The position numbers and the translations under genes were made by a program. From the NCBI GenBank assembly GCA_002343455.1, contig DDSR01000338.1:4485-16897 (forward strand): a DNA stretch of 12,413 nucleotides, in the 5' to 3' direction. Below are positions 6,786 through 12,413 of this stretch, in pieces (the first letter of the stretch is position 1; the number at the start of each line of letters is the position of its first letter). Under the pieces are notes generated by a model that saw nothing but the letters and a program-made list of their open reading frames with translations, made no database searches and was not told the origin of the DNA. The DNA comes from Deltaproteobacteria bacterium UBA2385. GTDB taxonomy: Bacteria; Myxococcota_A; UBA796; UBA2385.

Positions 6786-8035
6786 TCGCGGTCTCCGTTC
6801 GTCAGGTGGATGCCAGCGACCGTGCCCCGACCGGGTTCGGACCGCAGGCTCAAGGTACCCCCCAGGTGCTCGGCTACCGACTGTGCAAACCACAGGCCAA
6901 GCCCGGTGCCCTCCGGTCGGGTGGTGAAGAAGGGCTCGGTCGCGCGGGCCAGCACCTCGGCGCTCATCCCGCTGCCCTGGTCCTGCACCTCGAAGTGCAG
7001 GCCGCTGGAGCGGATGCTCACCCGCAGCAGGACCGACCGACCGGCTGGAGAGGCCTGCAAGGCGTTGCCGATCAGCCGGCGCACCGCCTGGGCCAGCAGC
7101 CGAGGCGGCAGGGTCCACGGCTGCTCTTCGAGCGCCTCGTCCATCTCGACCTCGATCTCGTCGCCGTGCCCCTCCAGGATCAGCTCCAGGACATCCCCCA
7201 GGGCCACCGTGCGCAGTTGTTCGCCGCTGCCGGCGCCGACATCCGCGCTCAGCTCTTGCAGCACCCTCCGGCAGCGCTCCACCGCCTGCCGGATCAGCGC
7301 GACGTCCTGCCCCTCGGCGCTGTCCGCCGCCGTCTTCCGGCCGAGCTCCCCGGCGGCGACGGCGATGGTCGCCAGCGGGGTGGCCAGCTCGTGCGAGGCA
7401 CCCGCCGCCAGGGTGGCCAGGCTGGCCAGGCGGCGGCCCTGCTCCTCGGCCTGCCGGGCGATGAGCAGGCGGGCGTCGGCCAGGGCCAGGGTCGCCCTCG
7501 CCCGCAGCAGGGCCAGGACCAGCACCGGGCTGGCGATGCCCACCGCCAGGAACATGCTGATGGCGTGGCCGCGCATGTCGTGGCCCCCCGCTCCCGGCGG
7601 CGCGTGATGCGCGTGCGGGTCGACCGGAGGGGCGGGCAGCTCCAGCAGCATCCCCCCGTAGCAGAGCAGCACCAGCGCGCAGGCCGCCCAGGCCAGCCGA
7701 GGCGAGAGCACCGTGGCCGCCAGGGCCGGGTACAGCAGGAAGAGCGAGGTGAAGCCGCTGGTAGCGCCGCCGTTGGCGACCAGCAGCAGGGTGAGGATGC
7801 CGATGTCGACCGCGAGCAGGCCGGCCACCGGCAGGTCTCCGGCTCGAAAACGCTGGCAGAGGAGCTGCCCCCCCAGGCTGAGGGCGAGCGCCAGGACCGC
7901 AAAGGGGAGCAGGCCAGGCCCCTGGGCGTGGACCGCCCACCCCAGCAGCGGCGCCTGGACGGCGACCACCGCCCAGCGCAGGCGCAGGACCTCCGCGGGG
8001 ATGGCCAGGGGGCGCAGCGGGGCAGGCGAGAGCAT
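6782..8035 (-). CDS. regB: RegB/PrrB-family membrane redox sensor histidine kinase
   Basis: This 417-residue kinase has six predicted membrane helices (about 22-38, 42-60, 69-86, 98-110, 114-133 and 157-176) and then a kinase core. The H-box is ASHELATPLATI with His215. The N-box includes Asn324, the G1 box is DQGSGM (352-357), and the F/G2 boxes are PFFTTRPEGTGLGL. A Cys at 255 (ERCRRVL) sits exactly 40 residues after the phosphorylated His, the same separation as His225 and the redox-active Cys265 of Rhodobacter RegB. The quinone-sensing redox box, GGxxNPF in RegB, appears here as GGATSGF (89-95), so Asn and Pro are changed. The loop before helix 6 is His-rich (His141, 143, 144, 152, 157). 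It is cotranscribed with the regulator through a GTGA overlap. The ATG at 8035 lacks a strong Shine-Dalgarno, but the frame fits the first membrane helix. Confidence 0.92.
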   Translation of the reverse strand: MLSPAPLRPLAIPAEVLRLRWAVVAVQAPLLGWAVHAQGPGLLPFAVLALALSLGGQLLCQRFRAGDLPVAGLLAVDIGILTLLLVANGGATSGFTSLFLLYPALAATVLSPRLAWAACALVLLCYGGMLLELPAPPVDPHAHHAPPGAGGHDMRGHAISMFLAVGIASPVLVLALLRARATLALADARLLIARQAEEQGRRLASLATLAAGASHELATPLATIAVAAGELGRKTAADSAEGQDVALIRQAVERCRRVLQELSADVGAGSGEQLRTVALGDVLELILEGHGDEIEVEMDEALEEQPWTLPPRLLAQAVRRLIGNALQASPAGRSVLLRVSIRSSGLHFEVQDQGSGMSAEVLARATEPFFTTRPEGTGLGLWFAQSVAEHLGGTLSLRSEPGRGTVAGIHLTNGDRE

Positions 8036-8071
8036 GCGCCGACTCTAATGCCGGGGAGCGCCGGGGGGCCC

Positions 8072-8088
8072 TGCGACATCATGTCTCA
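8072..8088. promoter_or_regulatory. Degenerate copy of the nosZ-promoter palindrome
   Basis: TGCGACATCATGTCTCA matches the palindrome at 6143-6159 at 12 of 17 positions and keeps the pattern TGCGRCA-N3-TGYCNCA. It lies 37 bp upstream of the regB-like start and 57 bp upstream of the divergent YtkA-like gene. It could serve autoregulation and control of both directions. The match is imperfect and the functional reading is inferred. Confidence 0.4.
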
Positions 8089-8094
8089 GAGACA
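8082..8094. promoter_or_regulatory. 13-bp palindrome in regB/ytkA-like divergent region
   Basis: TGTCTC-A-GAGACA is a perfect inverted repeat with 6-bp arms. It overlaps GACAT-C-ATGTC (8075-8085), so two interlocked palindromes occupy 8075-8094 in the 109-bp divergent gap. This density of symmetry is typical of an operator region; the binding protein is unknown. Confidence 0.4.
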
Positions 8095-8131
8095 GCAGGC
8101 GAGGGTCACCATAACAGACCCATGCATCCAC

Positions 8132-8138
8132 AAAGGAG
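8132..8138 (+). promoter_or_regulatory. Ribosome binding site of YtkA-like lipoprotein
   Basis: AAAGGAG lies six bases before the ATG at 8145. An in-frame TAA at 8112-8114 excludes any longer protein, so the very short signal peptide of this gene is real as far as the sequence shows. Confidence 0.85.
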
Positions 8139-8144
8139 ACCCCG

Positions 8145-8534
8145 ATGCTCTTCCTCACTCTAGCGCTCTCCCTCCTCGCCTGCCACGAGCCCGAAGACGA
8201 CGCCGATCTCGGCGACGCCCTCCTCACCGAGGCCGGGCACTACGCCCTGACGGTCGAGCACCAGCCCGACCCCCCGATCACGGGCGACGCCACCTTGCTG
8301 GTGCAGATCCTCGACGGCCAGGACGGATCGCTGCTGACCGGCTCCTCGCTCGTCGTGACACCCTGGATGCCCGACCACGGGCATGGCGTCATGGAAGAGC
8401 CGGTCGTCGTCGAGGACGAGGGCCTCTACACCGTGGAGTTCGCCTACAGCATGCCGGGCACCTGGGAGCTCAGCTTCGAGGTGGACGGGGCCCACGGCCC
8501 GGACCAGCTGGTGGTCACGGTGGAGGTCCAGTAG
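8145..8534 (+). CDS. YtkA/FixH-like small lipoprotein with Met/His cluster
   Basis: This 129-residue protein begins MLFLTLALSLLAC, with a lipobox ending in Cys13. The hydrophobic region is very short and has no basic residue before it. The body (about 30-129) looks like an all-beta, immunoglobulin-like domain of the YtkA type. Its features are the VTPWMPDHGHGVMEEP region (72-87), then DEGLYTVEFAYSMPGTWELSFEV. Met75, His78, His80 and Met83 form a compact cluster that could bind copper, by analogy with periplasmic copper-handling proteins. That is inference, since the family has no fixed function. It is divergent from the regB-like gene, shares its upstream region with it, and is followed after 2 bp by the beta-barrel gene. 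Proximity to nosZ makes copper delivery to NosZ a reasonable hypothesis. Confidence 0.72.
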   Translation: MLFLTLALSLLACHEPEDDADLGDALLTEAGHYALTVEHQPDPPITGDATLLVQILDGQDGSLLTGSSLVVTPWMPDHGHGVMEEPVVVEDEGLYTVEFAYSMPGTWELSFEVDGAHGPDQLVVTVEVQ

Positions 8535-8536
8535 CC

Positions 8537-9406
8537 ATGCTCACCGCGGCCCTCCTGGTTGCCTTGCTGACGGCGTCTCCGGCCCATGCCGGCGCCTGCT
8601 GCGTGGGCTCCACCTCGGTCGTGCCCGCCCGCCTCGGCGAGTGCGAGCGCTGGGTGCTGGGCCTGTCGACGGTGGCGCAGCGCTCCGTGGGGCGCTGGGA
8701 CTCCAGCGGGCAGCTCAGCCCCAGCTCTCTCCAAGACGACTCGCTGACCACCGAGCTGATCGGCGGGTGGCGCTGGAACCGCAAGGCCCAGCTGGGCCTC
8801 TCGGTGCCGACCCTGATCAACCGCAAGGACCTGGGCGAGGAGCCGATCTGGGGCTCGGGCCTGGGCGACGTCCGCCTCAGCGGGCTCTGGGATCCGCTCA
8901 ACGAGCTGCCCCGTGGCGTCGAGGGCGTCCGCGCCTGGCCGGTGCCGATCTTCCAGGTGGGCCTGCGCCTGCCCACCGGCCGCACCTGGGAGGAGGCCGA
9001 GGGCGCCCTCTTCGAGGACGTCACCGGTCGTCCAGGGACCGGACTGATCCTGGCCGCCGGGCTGGAGCGCACCCTCGATCGCACCCCCTGGAGCCTCAAC
9101 CTGGGAGGGGAGCTCGCGCCCGACGGAGAGCACCTGCACAGCGTGCTCGGCCTGGATGCCAGCCTTGGCCGCACCCTCGGGCGCCGCTTCAGCGTCAGCG
9201 CGCGGGCCTCGCACCAGCAGACCCGGGTCCACGGGGAAGACAGCGGCGCGACCCGGCGCAGCTCTGTCGGCATCAGCGCGGTGCACGGGGTCCCCCTGCG
9301 GACCCGCAGCTGGCTGGCGCTGGACGCAGATCTACCCGTCCCGGGGCTGGGACAGAACAACCTGCGGGCCGTCCGGGCCGGGGTCGGCGTGGCCGTCCTG
9401 CGCTGA
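8537..9406 (+). CDS. Probable outer-membrane beta-barrel protein, function unknown
   Basis: This 289-residue protein has a signal peptide of about 18 residues ending AHA, followed by a mature N-terminus with three Cys (21, 22 and 36). The remainder alternates short beta segments with turns rich in Gly, Asp and Asn. The motif GSGLGDVRLSGLW (106-118) and LRLPTG (143-148) are typical of transporter-like outer-membrane barrels of the kind often annotated as hypothetical near metal or hydrocarbon genes. It lacks the C-terminal aromatic residue common in barrel proteins. GGAGG lies ten bases before the ATG, which is only 2 bp after the lipoprotein stop, so the two are cotranscribed and probably work together. 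I cannot name a substrate. It ends 5 bp before the convergent gene's stop, with no visible terminator between them. Confidence 0.7.
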   Translation: MLTAALLVALLTASPAHAGACCVGSTSVVPARLGECERWVLGLSTVAQRSVGRWDSSGQLSPSSLQDDSLTTELIGGWRWNRKAQLGLSVPTLINRKDLGEEPIWGSGLGDVRLSGLWDPLNELPRGVEGVRAWPVPIFQVGLRLPTGRTWEEAEGALFEDVTGRPGTGLILAAGLERTLDRTPWSLNLGGELAPDGEHLHSVLGLDASLGRTLGRRFSVSARASHQQTRVHGEDSGATRRSSVGISAVHGVPLRTRSWLALDADLPVPGLGQNNLRAVRAGVGVAVLR

Positions 9407-9411
9407 CCTGC

Positions 9412-10731
9412 TCAGTCGACGAGGGCGTACAGATCGGCGATCGGCGTCGAGCGTCCCATCGTGCTGGCCTCCCAGTCCACATCCCAGACCAGCTCGCCCG
9501 CCGCCGTGACCTCCCGCAGGCGGGTGGCGCTGCCGTAATTGTGCAGGGTGTTGCCGTTGGCGAGGCGGTGAGCCTCCCCCATGACGTTGCCGTAGACGCC
9601 CTCGCCCTCTCCAAAGCTCCAGATCTCCACCAGGGTCTGGCTGGCCTCGTCCAGCCGGTACTCCCGGACGACGGTCTCCTGGGCGGCGTCGACCCCCTTG
9701 CTGGAGGTCAGCAGGGTGCCCGCCTCGGTCAGGTAGCCCCCGTGCTGCCACCAGAAGGCGGTCTCGGGAGGATCGAAGGCCCAGGAGCCGGCGGTGTGGC
9801 CAAACCAGCGCACCGGCTGCCCGCTGTCGAGGTCGACCTCGACGATCGTCTCGAGGCTGTAGATCGAGTTCAGGGCGTGGCCGGTGGACGGATCGTACCA
9901 GAGGGTGTTCGAGCCGCAGAAGCCGGACTCGCCGACTTCGCTGAGCAGATCGCGGCAGTCCCAGATCTGGGTGAAGGTCCCGTCGCGCCAGCGCCGGTCG
10001 AGCGTCTCGCTGGTGCGATCCATGGCCGTGTAGAGGATGCTGCCGTCCGGCAGATCGGTGAAGGGGTGATGCAGGCCCGGGAGCGGGATCTCCTCGACCA
10101 GCCGCCCGTCCAGCTTCATCCGGGCCACGCTCGATCCGGCCCCACCGTCGAAGCTGCCCCAGTAGGAGTTGTCGTCCAGCAGCAGCTCGGTCCCGTCCAG
10201 CGAGACGCGTGGGTGCAGGGAGACCCGCTGGGTGGGGCTGCGGCGGGCCCAGACGACCCGGGCCTGCCGATCGATCACCAGGACCCAGCTCCCGAAGCTG
10301 TTGTCGGCCAGCGAGAGCAGGACGAAGGCGGCCCCAGGGTCCCAGGCCCCGGGCTCGCCCTCCACCAGCGAGGCTTCGGGGGCGCCCTCGGGGAGCGGGC
10401 CGGTCTCGACGGTCAGCGCTTCGGAGGTCCATTGCCCCAGGCTCAGGCTCAGCTCCACCTCGACCCCGTGAGGCAGACCGACCAGGACCTGCCGCTGCTC
10501 GCCGGCGTCGAGGCTGCGTGAGGGCGTGCTGCGCCACTCCTCGCCCGCCACCCGGTAGAGCACCTGCGCGGTCGCCGCCTCCTCCTGGCGCCAGCCCACC
10601 CACAGGTGCGAGGCGTGGACCGGGTCGACCTCGACGCTCAGCTCGACCTCTGCGACAGGGGTGTCGCCGGTGTCGCTGGTGTCGTGAGGGAGCACGGCAG
10701 AGGGGGAGCAGGCCAGGAACAACAGGATCAT
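9412..10731 (-). CDS. Arylsulfotransferase-like beta-propeller lipoprotein, possibly non-catalytic
   Basis: This 439-residue protein starts MILLFLAC, a lipobox at Cys8 after only seven residues, followed by an Asp/Thr/Gly-rich linker (16-24) and a beta-sandwich-like segment (about 28-110). Residues about 130-439 carry propeller repeats resembling arylsulfotransferase (ASST) proteins: HHPFTDLPDGSILYTAMD (221-238), NTLWYDPSTGHALNSIYSLE (275-294) and WWQHGGYLTEAGTLL (327-341). In ASST enzymes the second motif normally starts with a catalytic His two residues before the Asn and contains an Arg. Here those positions are Gly273 and apparently Tyr291, so sulfotransfer is doubtful. The start is fixed: the purK TAA is in frame 9 bp upstream and no other start lies between. 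No Shine-Dalgarno is evident, so translation may depend on re-initiation after purK. Confidence 0.75.
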   Translation of the reverse strand: MILLFLACSPSAVLPHDTSDTGDTPVAEVELSVEVDPVHASHLWVGWRQEEAATAQVLYRVAGEEWRSTPSRSLDAGEQRQVLVGLPHGVEVELSLSLGQWTSEALTVETGPLPEGAPEASLVEGEPGAWDPGAAFVLLSLADNSFGSWVLVIDRQARVVWARRSPTQRVSLHPRVSLDGTELLLDDNSYWGSFDGGAGSSVARMKLDGRLVEEIPLPGLHHPFTDLPDGSILYTAMDRTSETLDRRWRDGTFTQIWDCRDLLSEVGESGFCGSNTLWYDPSTGHALNSIYSLETIVEVDLDSGQPVRWFGHTAGSWAFDPPETAFWWQHGGYLTEAGTLLTSSKGVDAAQETVVREYRLDEASQTLVEIWSFGEGEGVYGNVMGEAHRLANGNTLHNYGSATRLREVTAAGELVWDVDWEASTMGRSTPIADLYALVD

Positions 10732-10740
10732 CGGCCGAGG

Positions 10741-11814
10741 TTAGCCCCGCTGGACGAGGTTGACATGACCCATCTTGCGGCCGGGGAGGAGCTCGTCCTT
10801 GCCGTAGTCGTGCAGGCGGGCGCCCGGCGTCGAGGCCCAGCGGTCGCGCTCGAGGATCTCCTCGCCCAGCAGGTTCAGCATCCGGGTCGGGCCGCGCAGG
10901 CCGGGATCCCCCAGCGGCAGGCCGGCGATGGCCCGCACCAGCTGCTCGAACTGGCAGATCCGTGCGCCGTCCTGGGTCCAGTGGGCCGAGTTGTGAGGCC
11001 GCGCCGCCAGCTCGTTGACGGCCAGGCTGCCGTCGGCCAGGACGAAGAGCTCGACGGCCAGCAGGCCGACGATGTCGAGCCGATCGGCGATCCGGGCGGC
11101 AAGCAACCGGGCCTGCTCACCCAGGGCGAGGCTCCCACGCGGAGCCGGGGCCAGGGTCTCGCGCAGGATCCCCCGCTCGTGCCGATTCTCGACCAGCTCG
11201 TAGAAGGCGAGCTGCCCGTCGAGGCCGCGGGCCAGGACCTGGGAGCCCTCCCAGAGGAAGTCGACCTTGCCCTCGACCACGCCCAGGCGGTGGCTGGGAC
11301 CGCCGATCTCCTCCCAGGCCTGGCGGGCCTGATCGGGCGAGGCGAGCCGGGCCTGGCCCTTGCCGTCGTAGCCGAGGCGAGCGGTCTTCAGGATGCAGGG
11401 GCCGCCGATCTCCTGCACGGCCCGGGCGACGTCGTGCTCGTCGCGCACGGCCCGCCAGGGTGCGGTCGGCATGTCCAGCGACGCAAGGAGTCCCTTCTCC
11501 AGCCAGCGATCCTGGCAGGTGGCCAGGGCGAGCACCCCGGGCCGCACGGGGACCCGAGAAGCCAGCAGCTCGGCGGCCCGGGCGGGCACGTTCTCGAACT
11601 CGCAGGTGACGACGTCGACCCGATCGGCGAAGGCCAGGAGCGCCGGCTCGTCGTCGTAGGAGGCCAGCGTCCGCAGCGGGCTGACCTGCGTGGCCGGCCC
11701 CTCCTCGGGGGCGAAGATGTGGACCCGGTAGCCCAGGCGATAGGCCGCCAGGGCCAGCATCCGCCCGAGCTGTCCGCCGCCCAGGACGCCGATGACCGCC
11801 CCGCGGGGGATCAC
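10741..11814 (-). CDS. purK: 5-(carboxyamino)imidazole ribonucleotide synthase
   Basis: PurK uses ATP and bicarbonate to carboxylate AIR to N5-CAIR in purine synthesis. The 357-residue protein is of normal length and has the ATP-grasp architecture. It opens with [11 protein letters not shown] (9-19). CEFENVP is at 71-77, [13 protein letters not shown] (142-154) forms the nucleotide grip, and [12 protein letters not shown] is at 205-216. The metal and phosphate site runs from Glu255 to [14 protein letters not shown] (267-280). Most homologues have Pro where this protein has Ala271 (usual form NEIAPRPHNSGH). The start is a GTG at 11814 whose GTGA overlaps the purE stop, with GAGG seven bases upstream. 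The product passes to PurE, encoded just upstream. Confidence 0.96.
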   Translation of the reverse strand: MIPRGAVIGVLGGGQLGRMLALAAYRLGYRVHIFAPEEGPATQVSPLRTLASYDDEPALLAFADRVDVVTCEFENVPARAAELLASRVPVRPGVLALATCQDRWLEKGLLASLDMPTAPWRAVRDEHDVARAVQEIGGPCILKTARLGYDGKGQARLASPDQARQAWEEIGGPSHRLGVVEGKVDFLWEGSQVLARGLDGQLAFYELVENRHERGILRETLAPAPRGSLALGEQARLLAARIADRLDIVGLLAVELFVLADGSLAVNELAARPHNSAHWTQDGARICQFEQLVRAIAGLPLGDPGLRGPTRMLNLLGEEILERDRWASTPGARLHDYGKDELLPGRKMGHVNLVQRG

Positions 11815-12356
11815 TCCGGGTCCTCGGCCACCGCCTCGGTCTGGGCCGCCCGCCAGCGGTCCAGCCGGTCCGCCAGACCGGGATCGGCCAGGGAGAGGAT
11901 GCTGGCCGCCAGCAGCGCCGCGTTGGCGGCGCCGGCCTCTCCGATCGCCAGGGTCCCCACCGGGATGCCCTTGGGCATCTGGACGATGGAGAGCAGGCTG
12001 TCCATGCCCGAGAGGGCCTTGCTGCGGACGGGCACACCTAGCACCGCTAGGCTGGTCATGCTGGCCAGCATCCCGGGCAGGTGGGCGGCGCCGCCAGCGC
12101 CGGCGATGATCACCTGGAGGCCGCGAGCTCGGGCCCCCTTCGCGTAGGCCACCAGCCGATCGGGGGTCCGGTGCGCGCTGACCACCTTGGCCTCGAAGGG
12201 GACATCTAGCAGTGCTAGGACATCCGCAGCCGCCTTCATCGTCGGCCAGTCCGAGCGGCTGCCCATGACGATGCCAACCCTGGGGAGCGCCTCATTGGCC
12301 GAGGAATCGTTGCCCATGGCGCCGGGGGCTAGGATACCGGGCTTCGGTGCAGCCAT
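11811..12356 (-). CDS. purE: N5-CAIR mutase
   Basis: PurE converts N5-CAIR from PurK to CAIR. The 181-residue protein has the class I signatures: [13 protein letters not shown] (28-40, with Ser33 and Asp36), SAHRTPDR (60-67, with catalytic His62), [12 protein letters not shown] (85-96), [20 protein letters not shown] (109-128) and the helix that follows [15 protein letters not shown]. The ATG at 12356 has AGGAG close upstream and gives a 25-residue N-terminal extension before the conserved core. An internal ATG at 12317 has no ribosome binding site. The coding region holds five CTAG tetranucleotides, arranged as two similar palindromes plus one single site; this is unusual in the window. The order purE-purK with an overlap is the common bacterial operon arrangement. 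Confidence 0.96.
   Translation of the reverse strand: MAAPKPGILAPGAMGNDSSANEALPRVGIVMGSRSDWPTMKAAADVLALLDVPFEAKVVSAHRTPDRLVAYAKGARARGLQVIIAGAGGAAHLPGMLASMTSLAVLGVPVRSKALSGMDSLLSIVQMPKGIPVGTLAIGEAGAANAALLAASILSLADPGLADRLDRWRAAQTEAVAEDPE
12037..12051. repeat. Palindrome CCTAGC-N3-GCTAGG in purE, copy 1
   Basis: CCTAGCACCGCTAGG is a perfect inverted repeat with 6-bp arms within the purE coding sequence, encoding L-A-V-L with two rare CTA leucine codons. A near copy lies exactly 168 bp away in the same codon phase. Confidence 0.6.
12205..12219. repeat. Palindrome TCTAGC-N3-GCTAGG in purE, copy 2
   Basis: TCTAGCAGTGCTAGG has 5-bp perfect arms (12206-12218) and matches copy 1 at all but three positions. 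It encodes L-A-L-L, again with two CTA codons. A fifth CTAG occurs at 12329-12332, near the purE start. Confidence 0.55.
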
Positions 12357-12413
12357 GGGATCTCCTGGTCGAGGGCCGGGAGAGTATCATCCCGCCCCTT
12401 CTCCCCCCACCCG
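12357..12413 (-). promoter_or_regulatory. purE upstream region (incomplete)
   Basis: The 57 bp before purE contain its ribosome binding site (AGGAGA on the minus strand, 12361-12366). GATACT (12383-12388) is a weak -10-like hexamer with no recognisable -35 before the window ends. I see no riboswitch or PurR-like operator in this fragment. Confidence 0.35.

Noticed and set aside
6240..7940. 566-codon minus-strand frame that joins the regulator to a long N-terminal extension
   Set aside because: The extension is a shadow of the kinase gene in another frame. The regulator starts at the GTG at 6785, with GGAG upstream and the kinase stop overlapping.
8045..8227. Minus-strand 60-codon frame over the regB divergent region
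   Set aside because: It overlaps the operator-like palindromes and the start of the YtkA-like gene, is Ser/Arg-rich and has no recognisable motif.
10606..12147. Plus-strand frame (513 codons) opposite purK and purE
   Set aside because: purK and purE on the minus strand are unmistakable and account for all the sequence. The plus-strand product resembles no family.

Overview
This is a GC-rich, gene-dense bacterial chromosomal segment with nine complete protein genes, one 5'-truncated gene and two further small genes. There are no RNA genes, insertion sequences or CRISPR arrays. GTG starts, 4-bp start/stop overlaps, gaps of a few bases between genes, many lipoproteins and a Thr/Asp/Gly linker after one lipobox suggest a Gram-negative of the Myxococcota or a related former-deltaproteobacterial lineage. 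That placement is an inference from style, not from a marker gene.

Layout. Positions 1-1502 (+) are an apparent operon: the 3' end of htpX (M48 membrane protease), a small proline-rich lipoprotein, and a ferritin-like diiron-type protein. It converges with pgm (phosphoglucomutase, -) so tightly that the two stop codons share the palindrome TCAGCTGA. pgm and an rnd-like RNase D (+) diverge from a 53-bp gap. Between the convergent rnd and nosZ genes (4050-4170) lie two strong hairpins, probably a bidirectional terminator and possibly a dispersed repeat.

Positions 4171-8035 (-) hold the most interesting block: regB-like sensor kinase, then regA-like response regulator (4-bp GTGA overlap), then nosZ, the nitrous oxide reductase. 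All visible copper ligands of NosZ are present, and it appears to be a Tat-exported lipoprotein. The 143-bp gap before nosZ contains a perfect 17-bp palindrome fitting the RegA/PrrA/RegR box. This abuts a near-consensus sigma-54 promoter and a strong ribosome binding site. A degenerate copy of the palindrome lies in the divergent region upstream of regB. The apparent logic is redox sensing by the kinase, phosphorylation of the regulator, and control of the terminal step of denitrification.

Divergent from regB are a small YtkA/FixH-like lipoprotein with a Met/His cluster and a probable outer-membrane beta-barrel protein (8145-9406, +). They may serve copper or envelope needs of NosZ, but this is inferred only from position. 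No nosR, nosD, nosF, nosY or nosL is in the window. The right end (9412-12356, -) is purE-purK (purine biosynthesis, CAIR formation) followed by a lipoprotein resembling an arylsulfotransferase beta-propeller but apparently lacking key catalytic residues.
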